Positions 51,358-60,354 of a stretch of 64,000 nt of DNA are shown here, piece by piece (position 1 is the first letter of the stretch; each line of letters opens with the position of its first letter). Below the pieces are notes generated by a model. The model did no database searches. It saw only the letters and a program-made list of their open reading frames with translations, and was not told the DNA's origin. The stretch is from Deinococcus multiflagellatus. GTDB taxonomy: Bacteria > Deinococcota > Deinococci > Deinococcales > Deinococcaceae. The position numbers and the translations under genes are program-made. Where the stretch lies: positions 62,001 through 126,000 of the forward strand of contig NZ_JAIQXV010000012.1 in NCBI RefSeq assembly GCF_020166415.1, in the 5' to 3' direction.

Positions 51358-52283
51358 CCCGAATTGCCCCCCGCTGGTGGCCCGCTCTCGCCATTCTGAT
51401 GACCGCCTGCACCGGCGCGCCAGAGGTGCCGGTCCCCACCTCCCTGCAGCTTCAGCCGGTGTCCACCCTGCGCGTCGGGGAGAGCCTGACCCTGGGCGCC
51501 GAGGTCCGCGACCAATGGGGGCAGGTGATGGCTATGCCCGTCACCTGGACCAGCAGTCAGCCGCAGCTGGCCGCCGTGCAGGGCCAGACGGTCACCGCCA
51601 GCCGCCTGACGCCAACAGATCGGCCCCTCACGCTGACCGCCACGGTGGGGACCATGCAGGCCACCATGCCACTCACCACCACTGGCCTGGAAGTGACCCT
51701 GGGCACCTACGCCCTGAGTGGGCAGGCCACGCTGGGCACGGCCGTGTTCGCCCGGTTCCGGCCGGAACCGGGGGGCGCCGTGCCGAACAGCGCCGTCACC
51801 TTCACGGCGCCGGATGGGCAGGCGGTGCTGACCGATCTGGTACGGCTGGGCGCGGCCGACGAGGTGAGTTCAGCCTGGGCCTACAGTGCCCAGACGCCAC
51901 CTCAATCCGGTACCTACCGCGCCAGCTTGGGCGGCAGCGGCGTGGCCTACCGCGCCGCCGATGAGGTGGACGCGGCCTTCAAGGCGCCTTTTGCTGCTGC
52001 GGCGTCAGTCACCATCCACCCAGACCGCACCTACGAGGTCCAGGCTGACCTGACCGGGCAACCCGTGGTGCTGGCCACCGCCTTCAACCAGGCGGCGCGT
52101 TTCTTCGGTCAGGCCACGGCCAACGAACTGCCGAAGAGGGGCACCGTGTCACTGGCGCCCGGCACCTACTCGACGGGCGTGTTTACCCTGCCGCTGAAAC
52201 TGGGCGCTGTGCCCTTTGCGACACCAACGCCCCTCACCTTCAACCTGACCTACCAGGGTACGGGGGCGGTGACGCTGCCATGA
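51354..52283 (+). CDS. Lipoprotein with Ig-like domain
   Basis: 309 residues. A lipobox ends in TAC (Cys 18). Residues 30-110 follow a BIG2-like Ig fold (SLQLQPVSTLRVGESLTLGA, then VTWTSSQPQLAAV). Two more beta-rich parts follow (to 309). It is probably exposed on the cell surface. No catalytic motif. Overlaps both neighbours. Confidence 0.6.
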   Translation: MTRIAPRWWPALAILMTACTGAPEVPVPTSLQLQPVSTLRVGESLTLGAEVRDQWGQVMAMPVTWTSSQPQLAAVQGQTVTASRLTPTDRPLTLTATVGTMQATMPLTTTGLEVTLGTYALSGQATLGTAVFARFRPEPGGAVPNSAVTFTAPDGQAVLTDLVRLGAADEVSSAWAYSAQTPPQSGTYRASLGGSGVAYRAADEVDAAFKAPFAAAASVTIHPDRTYEVQADLTGQPVVLATAFNQAARFFGQATANELPKRGTVSLAPGTYSTGVFTLPLKLGAVPFATPTPLTFNLTYQGTGAVTLP

Positions 52284-52918
52284 ACGCCGCTGACCACGCC
52301 GGCCCGGCCACTGCTGAGCGCCTGCCTGCTGCAGCGACCGCCACGCGCCCACCTCTGCCGGTGGTGGTGCTGATCGGCGGCGAGGAGCATTCAGGTCGGC
52401 TGGGGCCCGACGGGCACGTGGCGCTCGAACAGGGGCGCGCCCTCTTCGAGCGCCACAGCACCGTCACCCCAGCACAGCGGCGCAGCCTGCAGGCGCTGAA
52501 CGCCCTGCTGGACTGGGCCCCCGAAGAGCGGACCGGCGAATTGCGCCTGGTCGACCAGGTGCCAGCAGCGATCAACCGCGCCCTGCTGGACGGCGTCCTG
52601 TTGGACTGGACCACAGGGGTCGAAGCAGCGGCCTGGGTGCTGTGTGACCTGCCGGGGGCGCAAATGTATCAGGACGAGGCCGTGCTGGTCGTGACCGTTG
52701 CTCTGGCGACCGCGTGGCCTGCACTGCATGCACGCCGGGCAGATCTGGAACTGGCCACCCTGGGCAGCGCGCTTCTGGACGCTGACCATCCGGTGCTCGC
52801 CGATCTGAGCCCCGCCACGCGGCGTCAGGTTGACCGTGCCCTGGCGGCGCTGGGGCGCTGGGTCCGGGTGCAGGACCTGCGCCAGTGGCTGGCGCAGCCC
52901 CAGGACAGAGTGCTGTGA
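52280..52918 (+). CDS. Unknown 212-residue protein
   Basis: ATG overlapping the lipoprotein stop. Mixed alpha/beta, with a hydrophobic middle (AVLVVTVALATAWPAL) that is too short and polar around to be certain of a membrane helix. No signal peptide. No family recognised. Confidence 0.5.
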   Translation: MNAADHAGPATAERLPAAATATRPPLPVVVLIGGEEHSGRLGPDGHVALEQGRALFERHSTVTPAQRRSLQALNALLDWAPEERTGELRLVDQVPAAINRALLDGVLLDWTTGVEAAAWVLCDLPGAQMYQDEAVLVVTVALATAWPALHARRADLELATLGSALLDADHPVLADLSPATRRQVDRALAALGRWVRVQDLRQWLAQPQDRVL

Positions 52919-52985
52919 CGGCGCCGCGCTGTTCGCCTGGGCACATGCGTCCACGACCGGCCCGGGCGTATGTCAAGCTCAGCCT

Positions 52986-53150
52986 GTGTCCCCCAGTGAT
53001 CACGACGCCCGGAACCGCGAGTTGATTCAGTGGTTGCGGGCGGCCTGGGACGAGATGACCAGTGCCGAACCGATCCATGACGGCCTGGCGCCAGGCGCCG
53101 ACGGGCCAGCGGAGTCAGGCCGCGAGACGACGACCGAGTCTTCATCCTGA
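52986..53150 (+). CDS. Small acidic protein
   Basis: 54 residues from GTG 52986. A single helix (NRELIQWLRAAWDEMTSAEP) and an acidic Ser/Thr-rich tail. No Shine-Dalgarno site. Included because its codon bias is coding-like and no other frame is, but it is uncertain. The 160 bases after it hold no gene. Confidence 0.35.
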   Translation: MSPSDHDARNRELIQWLRAAWDEMTSAEPIHDGLAPGADGPAESGRETTTESSS

Positions 53151-53311
53151 GCAACAGGGCAGGTTCTCCGCAGCAGCGGCGGCCTGGATTCCTCCGCCAC
53201 AACATCTTTTTCCCCGGCCCAAGAACAGGGGGCAGGGCCTGATGGTCTCCGGCGCGGCCGGGTGAACACAGGCGCTTGTCCCCTTCCGGCCCCTTCAGGA
53301 GACTGTGCCTT

Positions 53312-53779
53312 ATGGACGAGCATCCCCCCATCACCCCCCACCTCGCCCGCGTACTGATCGGCCTTCACCTCGCGCAGGCCTTTCCTCTCCAGCCTCAGTT
53401 GCATCTGGCCCAACTGGCCCTGCATATCGTGGATACGGCCGAGGCGCTGCGCGGCCCGCTGGCCCAGGCCACTGGCGCCCAGCTGCGCTACCAGATGGAT
53501 CCTGAGGACGGCACCCTGCACGTGGTGGCCCACGCTGTGGACCTGCAGCGGGCCGGGTCCGCGGGCGTCAGCGCCACGCACCTGGGCCACCTGCTGATCC
53601 AGGCGGACTACGTCCAGATGGGCAGCGACATTGATCTGCGCCGCAACCTGTACGCGATTGCGTACCGGGCGCAACTGGCACAGTCGGGTGAGCCGGCCGA
53701 AGCGAGTTTCGGTCTGGCGGTGGAACTGGCCAACAATGCGGTGCGGCAAGAGCCCCTGCTGCCGCTGCACCTCAACTAG
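53312..53779 (+). CDS. Unknown helical protein
   Basis: 155 residues, ATG behind AGGAG. Helical repeats (HLARVLIGLHLAQAFPLQPQ, LHLAQLALHIVDTAEALRG) with a beta stretch in the middle (GTLHVVAHAVDLQ). No family recognised. The next gene starts one base after its stop. Confidence 0.55.
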   Translation: MDEHPPITPHLARVLIGLHLAQAFPLQPQLHLAQLALHIVDTAEALRGPLAQATGAQLRYQMDPEDGTLHVVAHAVDLQRAGSAGVSATHLGHLLIQADYVQMGSDIDLRRNLYAIAYRAQLAQSGEPAEASFGLAVELANNAVRQEPLLPLHLN

Positions 53780-53780
53780 C

Positions 53781-54047
53781 GTGGCCAGCGACGCGACCAG
53801 TTCGCACCTCCGGGTTCTCCCTCAGGGTCAGTTCGCGCCGATGTCCACCGCGGAGCGTCTCGTGGCACTTGAGGGGTTCTTGCGCCGATACGTTGACTGT
53901 CAGCGGCCATTGCTGCGCGCCCTGAAGGCGGAATTCGGCGACCGCCCAACAATTCGGGACGCCCTGTCCGCCTGTGATCACGACCTGAGTCAACTGTCCA
54001 TGCACCTGCTGCGCACCACGATGATCGGTCCGCCGGTGGACCCGTGA
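53781..54047 (+). CDS. Small unknown protein
   Basis: 88 residues from GTG 53781, or 68 from ATG 53841. Helical (AERLVALEGFLRRYVDCQRP). The stop overlaps the GTG of the HU-like gene. Confidence 0.45.
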   Translation: MASDATSSHLRVLPQGQFAPMSTAERLVALEGFLRRYVDCQRPLLRALKAEFGDRPTIRDALSACDHDLSQLSMHLLRTTMIGPPVDP

Positions 54048-54472
54048 GCCGGGCTGCCTCCAGCTGGTGTGGAGATCCTGACCAGCGCCGGGCTGAACCG
54101 GCTGGCGGTGGCAAAACAGGGAGCGCCGCAGCGGCACCTGGCCTCTGGACCGCCACGGCATCAGACCCGGCCCTCGACTCGACAGACGACCTCGTCCGTG
54201 GCATCGTGCACCGGACCGGGTTGGGTGAAGGGGTGGCCCAGATGATCGTCGACCTGGTGCTGGATCACCTGCGCCGGGCCCTGCTGGCCCGGCACCGGGT
54301 GCAGCTGGCGCCTCTGGGCGTGTGGCGGGTCCAGCCCCGGATGCCCGCCACCACCTGGGTGGACGGACAGCGGACCGTCACGCCGCGGCCGGATGTGGTG
54401 TCGTTCCGCCCAGCGCCCCGGTTGACGGCCCAGGTGAACAGGGACGAGTCCGGGCCTGACGGACCCGCCTGA
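54044..54472 (+). CDS. HU/IHF-like DNA-binding protein 2
   Basis: 142 residues from GTG 54044. After a 45-residue variable N-terminus comes the HU plan: helices DDLVRGIVHRTGLGEGVAQM and LVLDHLRRALLARHR, then QLAPLGVWRVQPR (the L-x-x-F/L-G strand) and an RP-containing arm. Second HU-like gene in the window and only distantly similar to the first. A DNA-architectural role is likely. Confidence 0.65.
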   Translation: MSRAASSWCGDPDQRRAEPAGGGKTGSAAAAPGLWTATASDPALDSTDDLVRGIVHRTGLGEGVAQMIVDLVLDHLRRALLARHRVQLAPLGVWRVQPRMPATTWVDGQRTVTPRPDVVSFRPAPRLTAQVNRDESGPDGPA

Positions 54473-54646
54473 CCAGGGCTTCACCTGGACGTCCCAGGCC
54501 TGCTACAGTGCCGCTGGAACCTCATCCTCTGCCTCACGCCGGGGCCGAACAGGATTGCAGCGCATACCGCCCATCCACCGTCAACACGGCTCACCTCCAG
54601 GGGCGTGCAACCAATACCGGCGTGGCACGCTCGACAGGGAAGACCC

Positions 54647-55504
54647 ATGTTGACGCTCAAAATGCACGCCGCCCTCGCCACGGCCGTCCAGGCTTATGCG
54701 CCCCGCTTCCTGGGCACCAGCACCCAGCGCACGACGGCCCTCAACGCCGCGGCCCAGCTGCTCGGCTACCGGGACCACCGCACCGCCCTTCACGAGCTCG
54801 AAGCCGGCGACGAGCCGAACTTGACGGGGGCGATTCGTGGTCAGACCTATCTCGCGCGCGCCGAGCAGGCACTTGCCCATGTGTGCCGGCAGGGGGGTGT
54901 CTCAGACAGCCCCACGCCAGCAGACGGGGCGGCGTTCGCCCAGGAGATGCTGGTGGCCTACAACCTGGCGCTCTGGCAGCAACTCGGCATCAATGAAGAG
55001 GCGCTGTGGGCCCTGGCTGAACAGGGCCGCAGCACCGTGGTCGCTGATCCCAGACCATGGGTCAGTGCCGCGTTGCAGCGGGGGCTGGCCCAGATCATGG
55101 GGGAACTTCACAGCTTGAATTTTGGCACGATGGATCACCACAACTTCTACACGGTGGTTGGTCGCCGGCAACTCACGGGGTTTGCCCAGGAGCGGAAGAT
55201 CAGGACATTCGAAGGCGCTGAGTTCTGGTACTACAAAACGGTACCCAACTTGTTTTTCCAGGCTCGTGTTGACCACTCCACGCCCCGTCTGGCCTTGACC
55301 TTCCTCACGCCGGAGCTTGAAGCCGACTACGACGCGTACATGATGCAGATGTGCGACAGCGTGCATGCGGTCTATGCCCTGCCTCCCCAGCAAGCCGCAG
55401 TGTCGTGGACCAAGTTGTGCGGCCGGTCGCCTGTCCAGCACGGCTTCACGCTGATTGGCGTGGAGGGAGACCGGTTGACCTTTGAGTGGGTACCGACCCA
55501 GTAA
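54647..55504 (+). CDS. Unknown 285-residue protein
   Basis: ATG 54647. The N-terminal part (TAVQAYAPRFLG, AAAQLLGYRDHRTALHELEA) resembles the glyoxalase-superfamily-like N-terminal segment of several plasmid proteins, but I cannot name it. The rest is alpha/beta without motifs. An upstream hairpin lies near 54487. It is transcribed toward the leftward genes that follow. Confidence 0.5.
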   Translation: MLTLKMHAALATAVQAYAPRFLGTSTQRTTALNAAAQLLGYRDHRTALHELEAGDEPNLTGAIRGQTYLARAEQALAHVCRQGGVSDSPTPADGAAFAQEMLVAYNLALWQQLGINEEALWALAEQGRSTVVADPRPWVSAALQRGLAQIMGELHSLNFGTMDHHNFYTVVGRRQLTGFAQERKIRTFEGAEFWYYKTVPNLFFQARVDHSTPRLALTFLTPELEADYDAYMMQMCDSVHAVYALPPQQAAVSWTKLCGRSPVQHGFTLIGVEGDRLTFEWVPTQ

Positions 55505-55581
55505 GGTCGGAAGCCACTGGCGTGGCCACCGTCCTGCGCATTCCTGCCGCGCCCCTGTTTCCGTCGTCGGTATGACAGCCC

Positions 55582-55908
55582 TCAGGGCCTGTCGTCTGGC
55601 CGCTCTGGTTCGGGCGTCCGGCTGACCCGCGCCCGAATGCACGTCGCGCGCAGGCCCCGGCGCGCCAGGGTCCAGGTGCCCAGCCCGAAGTACGCAGTGG
55701 TCTCCTCGATCAGTGCCCAGGGCACTGGCTCCAGATCGACCGGCTCGCCCGACACCGCGTGGGCGCCCAGCCCCCAGCGCCGGCCCGTGTCCGTCACGAT
55801 CAGCACGGCCGCGTCCGGACAGGCTCCTTCCCAGGCGTCAGTCAAGCGGCGCAGCGTGGCCTGATGCTGCGCCAGCGTTCCCGGTTCGACCCGCACAATG
55901 TCAAACAT
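55582..55908 (-). CDS. Unknown small protein
   Basis: 108 residues from ATG 55908, which overlaps the upstream gene's stop. Alpha/beta pattern (ALIVTDTG-like strand at AAVLIVTDTGRRWG). No family recognised. Third gene of a leftward operon. Confidence 0.5.
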   Translation of the reverse strand: MFDIVRVEPGTLAQHQATLRRLTDAWEGACPDAAVLIVTDTGRRWGLGAHAVSGEPVDLEPVPWALIEETTAYFGLGTWTLARRGLRATCIRARVSRTPEPERPDDRP

Positions 55909-56242
55909 GCTGGGCGCCCCGGCATCTGATCAGCCCCTGGTCCAGGGCCAGCAGGGCGGCGGCCGCCGGCACCAGGTACGCGTGCCACCGCCCCTCACGT
56001 TCACCGGTCACATGCATCGGGAGCTGCGGGGCGAACCACCGCGTGTGGCCTGAGCCCGGCGAGCGCGGCCCGTCGTGCCAGATCCGGGCCAGGGCGTCCG
56101 GGCCCTGCTGTGCCACCACCGCCGCAAAAAAGGCCCGGCACTCGGCCTCATCCCCGTACCAGCGGCCTGGGCGCCGCTTGTGCCCCCTCGGGACGGGCCA
56201 GGCCGCCGTCACCGGGGGAAGGGCGGGGGGCCAGGGGGCCAT
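55901..56242 (-). CDS. Unknown small protein
   Basis: 113 residues from ATG 56242, five bases after the previous stop. Central RWYGDEAECRAFFAAVVAQQ and a hydrophobic C-terminal helix (YLVPAAAALLALD). No family recognised. Confidence 0.5.
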   Translation of the reverse strand: MAPWPPALPPVTAAWPVPRGHKRRPGRWYGDEAECRAFFAAVVAQQGPDALARIWHDGPRSPGSGHTRWFAPQLPMHVTGEREGRWHAYLVPAAAALLALDQGLIRCRGAQHV

Positions 56243-56246
56243 CTGG

Positions 56247-56849
56247 TCAGTGGATGGCAGCGGCCGCAGCGACATGGGCGGGCAGAGGCGGCGCCTCAGG
56301 CAGGTCGGCGGGCACAAACAGGTGCAGGTGCGGCCGCACGCCTTCTGGCGCCAGAATGGCCAGGACCTGCGTGGTGTGCCAGCCCCGCAGCGGACCGGCG
56401 CTGACCGGGTCAAACGTGGGGTGTTCCAGATAGATCGCCGCGAGCGGCCACAGCTGCTCCAGGGCCACATGGGGGCAACTGGCGGGCAGGTTCAGGGACG
56501 CCACGTCGGTGCACCAGAGGGATTCGTCCTCCAGCTGGGTCTGCACCACCAGCAGCGCGTGGGTGCTGGGCAGGGCGTCCAGCCAGCGCCGCGCCGCGTC
56601 CAGCACCTCGTCCGGGTAGGGTGCGAGCGCCAGGTCGCCCGGCTGGCCACTCGTCAGGCTCACAGGATGAACCCCCACCTGCGTGCCGACCCGGTTGCTC
56701 CAGCTGAGGGCACAGGGGTGGACCGGCCAGTCGGGAGGCTGCCAGGGGGCTTCCAGCACGAAGGTTTCAGGTTCAGGTGGTGAAGGGAGAGGACATGGTG
56801 GTCTGGGCGCCATGCGCCGCAGGCGGGTCAGCCAAGTGAACAGGGACAC
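56247..56849 (-). CDS. Unknown 200-residue protein
   Basis: GTG 56849 behind AGGAG. A basic-hydrophobic N-terminus (SLFTWLTRLRRMAPR), then Pro-rich, then a mixed alpha/beta part (STHALLVVQTQLEDESLWC; VLAILAPEGVRPHLHLFVPA). First gene of the three-gene leftward operon. The much longer antisense frame reaching 59264 is not credible, because it runs opposite to recD2. Confidence 0.55.
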   Translation of the reverse strand: MSLFTWLTRLRRMAPRPPCPLPSPPEPETFVLEAPWQPPDWPVHPCALSWSNRVGTQVGVHPVSLTSGQPGDLALAPYPDEVLDAARRWLDALPSTHALLVVQTQLEDESLWCTDVASLNLPASCPHVALEQLWPLAAIYLEHPTFDPVSAGPLRGWHTTQVLAILAPEGVRPHLHLFVPADLPEAPPLPAHVAAAAAIH

Positions 56850-56987
56850 AGGGGGACTCCTGAAGGGGCAGGGGAGAGGAGCGGTGCACCTTCGCCCCAC
56901 CGTCCCAGGGCGCTGGTGGGCCGAACAAGGGTGGGGTGTGGGGGTGACCCGCGCACCGGGGGCTGGCGTCTCAGGTACGCTCTGGGC

Positions 56988-57248
56988 ATGACCCCTGCTC
57001 ACGAGGCCCTCATCGTGCAGCTGGTGTTTCTGGTGGCGACGGCAGTGAGTGGGGTGCTGCTGGGCCGGTGTCTGCCGTCCGCCTGGACCTTCGACGTCGG
57101 GGTCGCCATGCTGGGGATCGTGACCTGGAACGTTCTGGTCTGGGCCGAGCTGGGCGCGCGCCTGCCTGAACCGGCGAGCGTCCTGCGGGGCCGCGCCACC
57201 AACACGTTTCTCTTGAGCCTGGTGCTGGGCCTGGTCTTCCTTTCGTAA
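56988..57248 (+). CDS. Small three-helix membrane protein
   Basis: 86 residues with hydrophobic segments at about 8-28, 36-55 and 71-86. No family recognised. The ATG follows TACGCT by six bases, which would suit a leaderless -10 box. Divergent from the leftward operon, with about 140 bases between. Confidence 0.55.
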   Translation: MTPAHEALIVQLVFLVATAVSGVLLGRCLPSAWTFDVGVAMLGIVTWNVLVWAELGARLPEPASVLRGRATNTFLLSLVLGLVFLS

Positions 57249-57261
57249 CGCCTGGCCCCTC

Positions 57262-57297
57262 TTGCCGGGCGCACCAGCGCCCCAGGACGGTGGGGCC
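57262..57297 (+). promoter_or_regulatory. Class A start-site element 7
   Basis: TTGCC 57262-57266, ACCAGCGCCCC 57273-57283, 14 bases to ATG 57298, which opens an eight-codon leader frame rather than recD2 directly. Confidence 0.75.
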
Positions 57298-57321
57298 ATG
57301 TGGACAGAGGCCGGGGCATGA
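57298..57321 (+). CDS. Leader peptide coupled to recD2
   Basis: MWTEAGA and stop. Its ATG is at the class A spacing and its TGA overlaps the ATG 57318 of recD2 (ATGA). It looks like a translational-coupling leader. An alternative is GTG 57300, in frame with recD2, as the true start. Confidence 0.4.
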   Translation: MWTEAGA

Positions 57322-59270
57322 TTGCGGTCACGGGGCTGCTGGTGGCCCACGCCGCCGACGGCGTCCTGGTGCGCGACGCCCAGGGCGTCACGGCCGCCTG
57401 GATCGGCACCATTCCAGACGCCCAGCCCGGCGACTACCTCACTGCCACGGGGGCGGTGCTGCGCGACCGCACCCTGGCCGTGCAGGGCGCCCGGGTGCTG
57501 GCCCGCGCCGACGACCTGGCCCGCGCCTTTTTGCAGCACGCGGTGCGTGGGGTGGGGCCCCGCCTCGCGCACCTGCTGGTCAGCCAGGGCGGCCCAGGGC
57601 TGCTTGACCGCCTGGCCGATGGGGAGATGCCTCCGGACCTGCCGGACCGCTTGCGCCGCCCGGTGCAGGACGCCTGCCGCAGCCCCACCCGCGAGGCGTT
57701 CGCCACCCTGCACCTGCTGGGCCTCACGGCGCCCCAGGTGCTCACCGTCATCCGGGCCTGGGGCACGGGCGCGGCCGCCCGCCTGGCCAGTACGCCCTTT
57801 GACGCCCTGGCGCTGGGGCTGTCCTTTCCGGTGCTCGACCGGGTCCACGGCACGCTGGGGGGCACGCCGGATGACCCGGCCCGGCACGCGGCACTGGCCT
57901 ACCACGCCGTGCAGCGCGCCTCCTTGGAGCACGGCCACATGCGGCTGCCGACCCCACAGGTGCTGTTTGCCCTGCAAGACACGAGCGCCCTGAGTGCGGC
58001 CGAAGCGCAGCGGGCCATCACGACGCCGCTGCTGACCCAGCACGCGGGTCACCTGTATCTGCCAGCGCGCTGCCGCGAGGAACAGGACCTGGCGGGCGCC
58101 CTGCGGCGTCTGCTGCGCGCGGCGCCGAGGGGCACGCTGCCCCTTCCCCCCCGGGGCCCCCTGAGCACCGAGCAGTACGGCGCCCTGGGCCTGGCCGAGC
58201 GCCATCCGGTGACCGTCTTGACCGGTGGGCCGGGCACCGGGAAGAGCACGACCCTGCGGGCGCTGGCCGAGATGCTGGGCCGTGGCCGCCTGGCGCTGGC
58301 CGCCCCGACAGGCAAGGCGGCGGCGCGCCTGAGTGACACCACCGGTCGAGAAGCCCAGACCCTGCACCGTCTCCTCGGTGCCGGAGCCCGTGGCTTCACC
58401 TTCCATGGCAAAAATCCGCTCCCTCTCGATGCCCTGGTCATTGACGAGGCCAGCATGATCGACACCGCGCTGCTGCTGGCGGTGCTGGACGCGGTGACGG
58501 CCGGGACCCGGGTCATCCTCGTGGGGGACGTGCACCAGTTGCCGCCGATTGCGCCAGGCTTGCCCCTGCAGGCGCTGCTGGGCACCGTGCCCACCACCCA
58601 CCTGACGCGCATCTACAGGCAGGCCCAGGACAGCCCGATTGTGGCCCTGGCCTACGACATCGGGGACGGCGAGCGCTTGAGGCCAGAAACCCTGCCGCTG
58701 CCGTTCACCGAGCTGCAGGATGCACAGACGGCTGCGCGCCTGGCCCTGGACGCCGGGGCGCAGCTGCTGGCCCCGACCCGCAAGGGGCCCCTGGGGACTC
58801 AGGCCCTGAACGCGGCGGCGAGACGGCTCAGTGGGCGCAGCGGCGGCCTGCCGGTCACGGACGGCCAGGCGGGGGTGGGGGACCCTGTGGTGTGCACGCG
58901 CAACCTTCACGGCGCCGGCGTGATGAACGGCATGATGGGCGTGGTGACGGGCGAATCCGAGCAGGACGGCGGCACCCTGACGGTGCAGTTTGACGACACC
59001 GAACTGGCCTTCCAGGGAACAGCGCGCGCCGCCCTGATGCCCGCGTACGCCCTGACAGTGCACCGGGCCCAGGGCAGCGAGTGGCCGGCGGTGGCGGTGG
59101 TCCTGCACGGGTCGCACAGCGTCATGCTGTCCCGGACGCTGGCGTACACGGCGGTGACGCGGGCCAAGGAGACGCTGCTCCTCATGGGCGAACTGGAGGC
59201 CTGGAATCAGGCCATCACGCACCCCACGCCGCCCCGGCACTGCGGACTGGAAGAGCGGCTGCACACCTGA
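57318..59270 (+). CDS. recD2: RecD2-type DNA helicase
   Basis: 650 residues. N-terminal OB-like and helix-hairpin-helix parts (to about 290) precede the SF1B helicase: Walker A TGGPGTGKSTT (about 302), VIDEASMID (about 374), GDVHQLPPI (about 401) and motif VI LTVHRAQGSEWP (about 578). RecD2 unwinds DNA 5-prime to 3-prime. Without RecB or RecC, it works alone in repair. Deinococcus chromosomes carry a recD2, so this may be an extra, shorter element copy. Start 57318 is chosen for the coupled ATGA. GTG 57300 is an alternative. Confidence 0.85.
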   Translation: MIAVTGLLVAHAADGVLVRDAQGVTAAWIGTIPDAQPGDYLTATGAVLRDRTLAVQGARVLARADDLARAFLQHAVRGVGPRLAHLLVSQGGPGLLDRLADGEMPPDLPDRLRRPVQDACRSPTREAFATLHLLGLTAPQVLTVIRAWGTGAAARLASTPFDALALGLSFPVLDRVHGTLGGTPDDPARHAALAYHAVQRASLEHGHMRLPTPQVLFALQDTSALSAAEAQRAITTPLLTQHAGHLYLPARCREEQDLAGALRRLLRAAPRGTLPLPPRGPLSTEQYGALGLAERHPVTVLTGGPGTGKSTTLRALAEMLGRGRLALAAPTGKAAARLSDTTGREAQTLHRLLGAGARGFTFHGKNPLPLDALVIDEASMIDTALLLAVLDAVTAGTRVILVGDVHQLPPIAPGLPLQALLGTVPTTHLTRIYRQAQDSPIVALAYDIGDGERLRPETLPLPFTELQDAQTAARLALDAGAQLLAPTRKGPLGTQALNAAARRLSGRSGGLPVTDGQAGVGDPVVCTRNLHGAGVMNGMMGVVTGESEQDGGTLTVQFDDTELAFQGTARAALMPAYALTVHRAQGSEWPAVAVVLHGSHSVMLSRTLAYTAVTRAKETLLLMGELEAWNQAITHPTPPRHCGLEERLHT

Positions 59271-59472
59271 GCGCCGTCACGGCGCCCTGTGGGGTCTGCG
59301 CAGTCAACCCCCCACCGCTTCGCCTGCGCCTCGCAGCAGCACCCTCAACGTTAACGGGGCGCTAACGCCGGGAACTCTACGGTACGTCCGTTCCTGCCCG
59401 TGCCCTGCGCAGCGCAGGAATCCGGTTCCCGCGGCCCTTTCGTCGTCTTTCCATTCTGCCCAGGAGGCCCCC

Positions 59473-60222
59473 ATGACCCAGTTCACTGATGATCAACTCG
59501 CCGAGTACCTCACCACGCTGGAACTCGCCGACGTGCCTGCTGCCCTTGTTCGCCGTGATCTCACCCTCACCGATGACACCGAACAGGGCCTCGTCGACGC
59601 CGGCAGCCTGGTGTCGTTCGTGGCCGGTCTGAGCAAGCAGACCAAGGCCGATGTGCTGAACAGCACCCTGCTCGCCCAGCTGGCGGCCAATAAGGCGTAC
59701 GACCGGGAAAACGACACCGACAACTGGTACAAGAAGTACCGCGAGGTGCTGGAGAACATCGGCTGGGTCATTTCTGAGTTCAAGTTCACGAAGTACCAGG
59801 CGAGCGGCACCACGCTGCAGATCAAGAAGGTCGTGTTGGAACTGCTCGCGGCCATCATGTCCGAGAACCCGCTGGCGGTGACCAAAGCGACCCTGGACGC
59901 GGTGGAGAGCCTTGGTGATGGGGATGACCGGGTGGCGCTCTTCAGCAGCAATTCGTCCAACTCGTCCAGCGGCAACTTTCAGGTGGCGGCCGTGGTGGAA
60001 GACAAAAAAACGCCCACCATGATGATCGGGGCGTTTTATTTCAAATCGAATGACGTGAAGGTGAATTTCCTGTGGGCACATTTCCAGACGTCGAACACCA
60101 GTCTGTACCAGGGTACGCAGACCCTGACGCTGGACGAGGACGTGTACGCGCGGGTGCGCCAGCAGATCATCGACAAGCTCGGCGAACGCGCCACACAGTA
60201 CATCGCCGACCTCGATATCTGA
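59473..60222 (+). CDS. Unknown conserved-looking 249-residue protein
   Basis: ATG behind AGGAGG. Contains LTDDTEQGLVDAGSLVSFVA, NSTLLAQLAANKAYDREND, then VLENIGWVISEFKFTKYQAS and a beta-rich C-terminal half (GNFQVAAVVEDKK, MMIGAFYFKSNDVK). I recall similar hypothetical proteins in diverse bacteria, but no function. Lower GC and regular codon use suggest acquisition. Upstream 200 bases carry a CCTGCGCAGCGCAGG palindrome near 59413. Confidence 0.6.
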   Translation: MTQFTDDQLAEYLTTLELADVPAALVRRDLTLTDDTEQGLVDAGSLVSFVAGLSKQTKADVLNSTLLAQLAANKAYDRENDTDNWYKKYREVLENIGWVISEFKFTKYQASGTTLQIKKVVLELLAAIMSENPLAVTKATLDAVESLGDGDDRVALFSSNSSNSSSGNFQVAAVVEDKKTPTMMIGAFYFKSNDVKVNFLWAHFQTSNTSLYQGTQTLTLDEDVYARVRQQIIDKLGERATQYIADLDI

Positions 60223-60264
60223 CAACGCCCGGCCCAGGCCGTCTGCGGCTGGTCTGGGCCAGGT

Positions 60265-60302
60265 TGGCCGGTGGACGCAGGCCGCCCTCCCACCGGCTGG
60301 CC
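60265..60302 (+). terminator. Hairpin after 249-residue protein
   Basis: Arms containing GCCGGTGG (about 60268-60275) and CCACCGGC (about 60291-60298), then TCGTCTTTC. Likely terminator. Confidence 0.6.
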
Positions 60303-60354
60303 TCGTCTTTCATCACGGATGTCCGGCCCAGGCTGGACACTGCAGGAGTACAGC

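Noticed and set aside
56247..59264. 1005-codon minus-strand frame opposite recD2
   Set aside because: High GC keeps antisense frames open. Only its last 200 codons, after GTG 56849, look like a gene.
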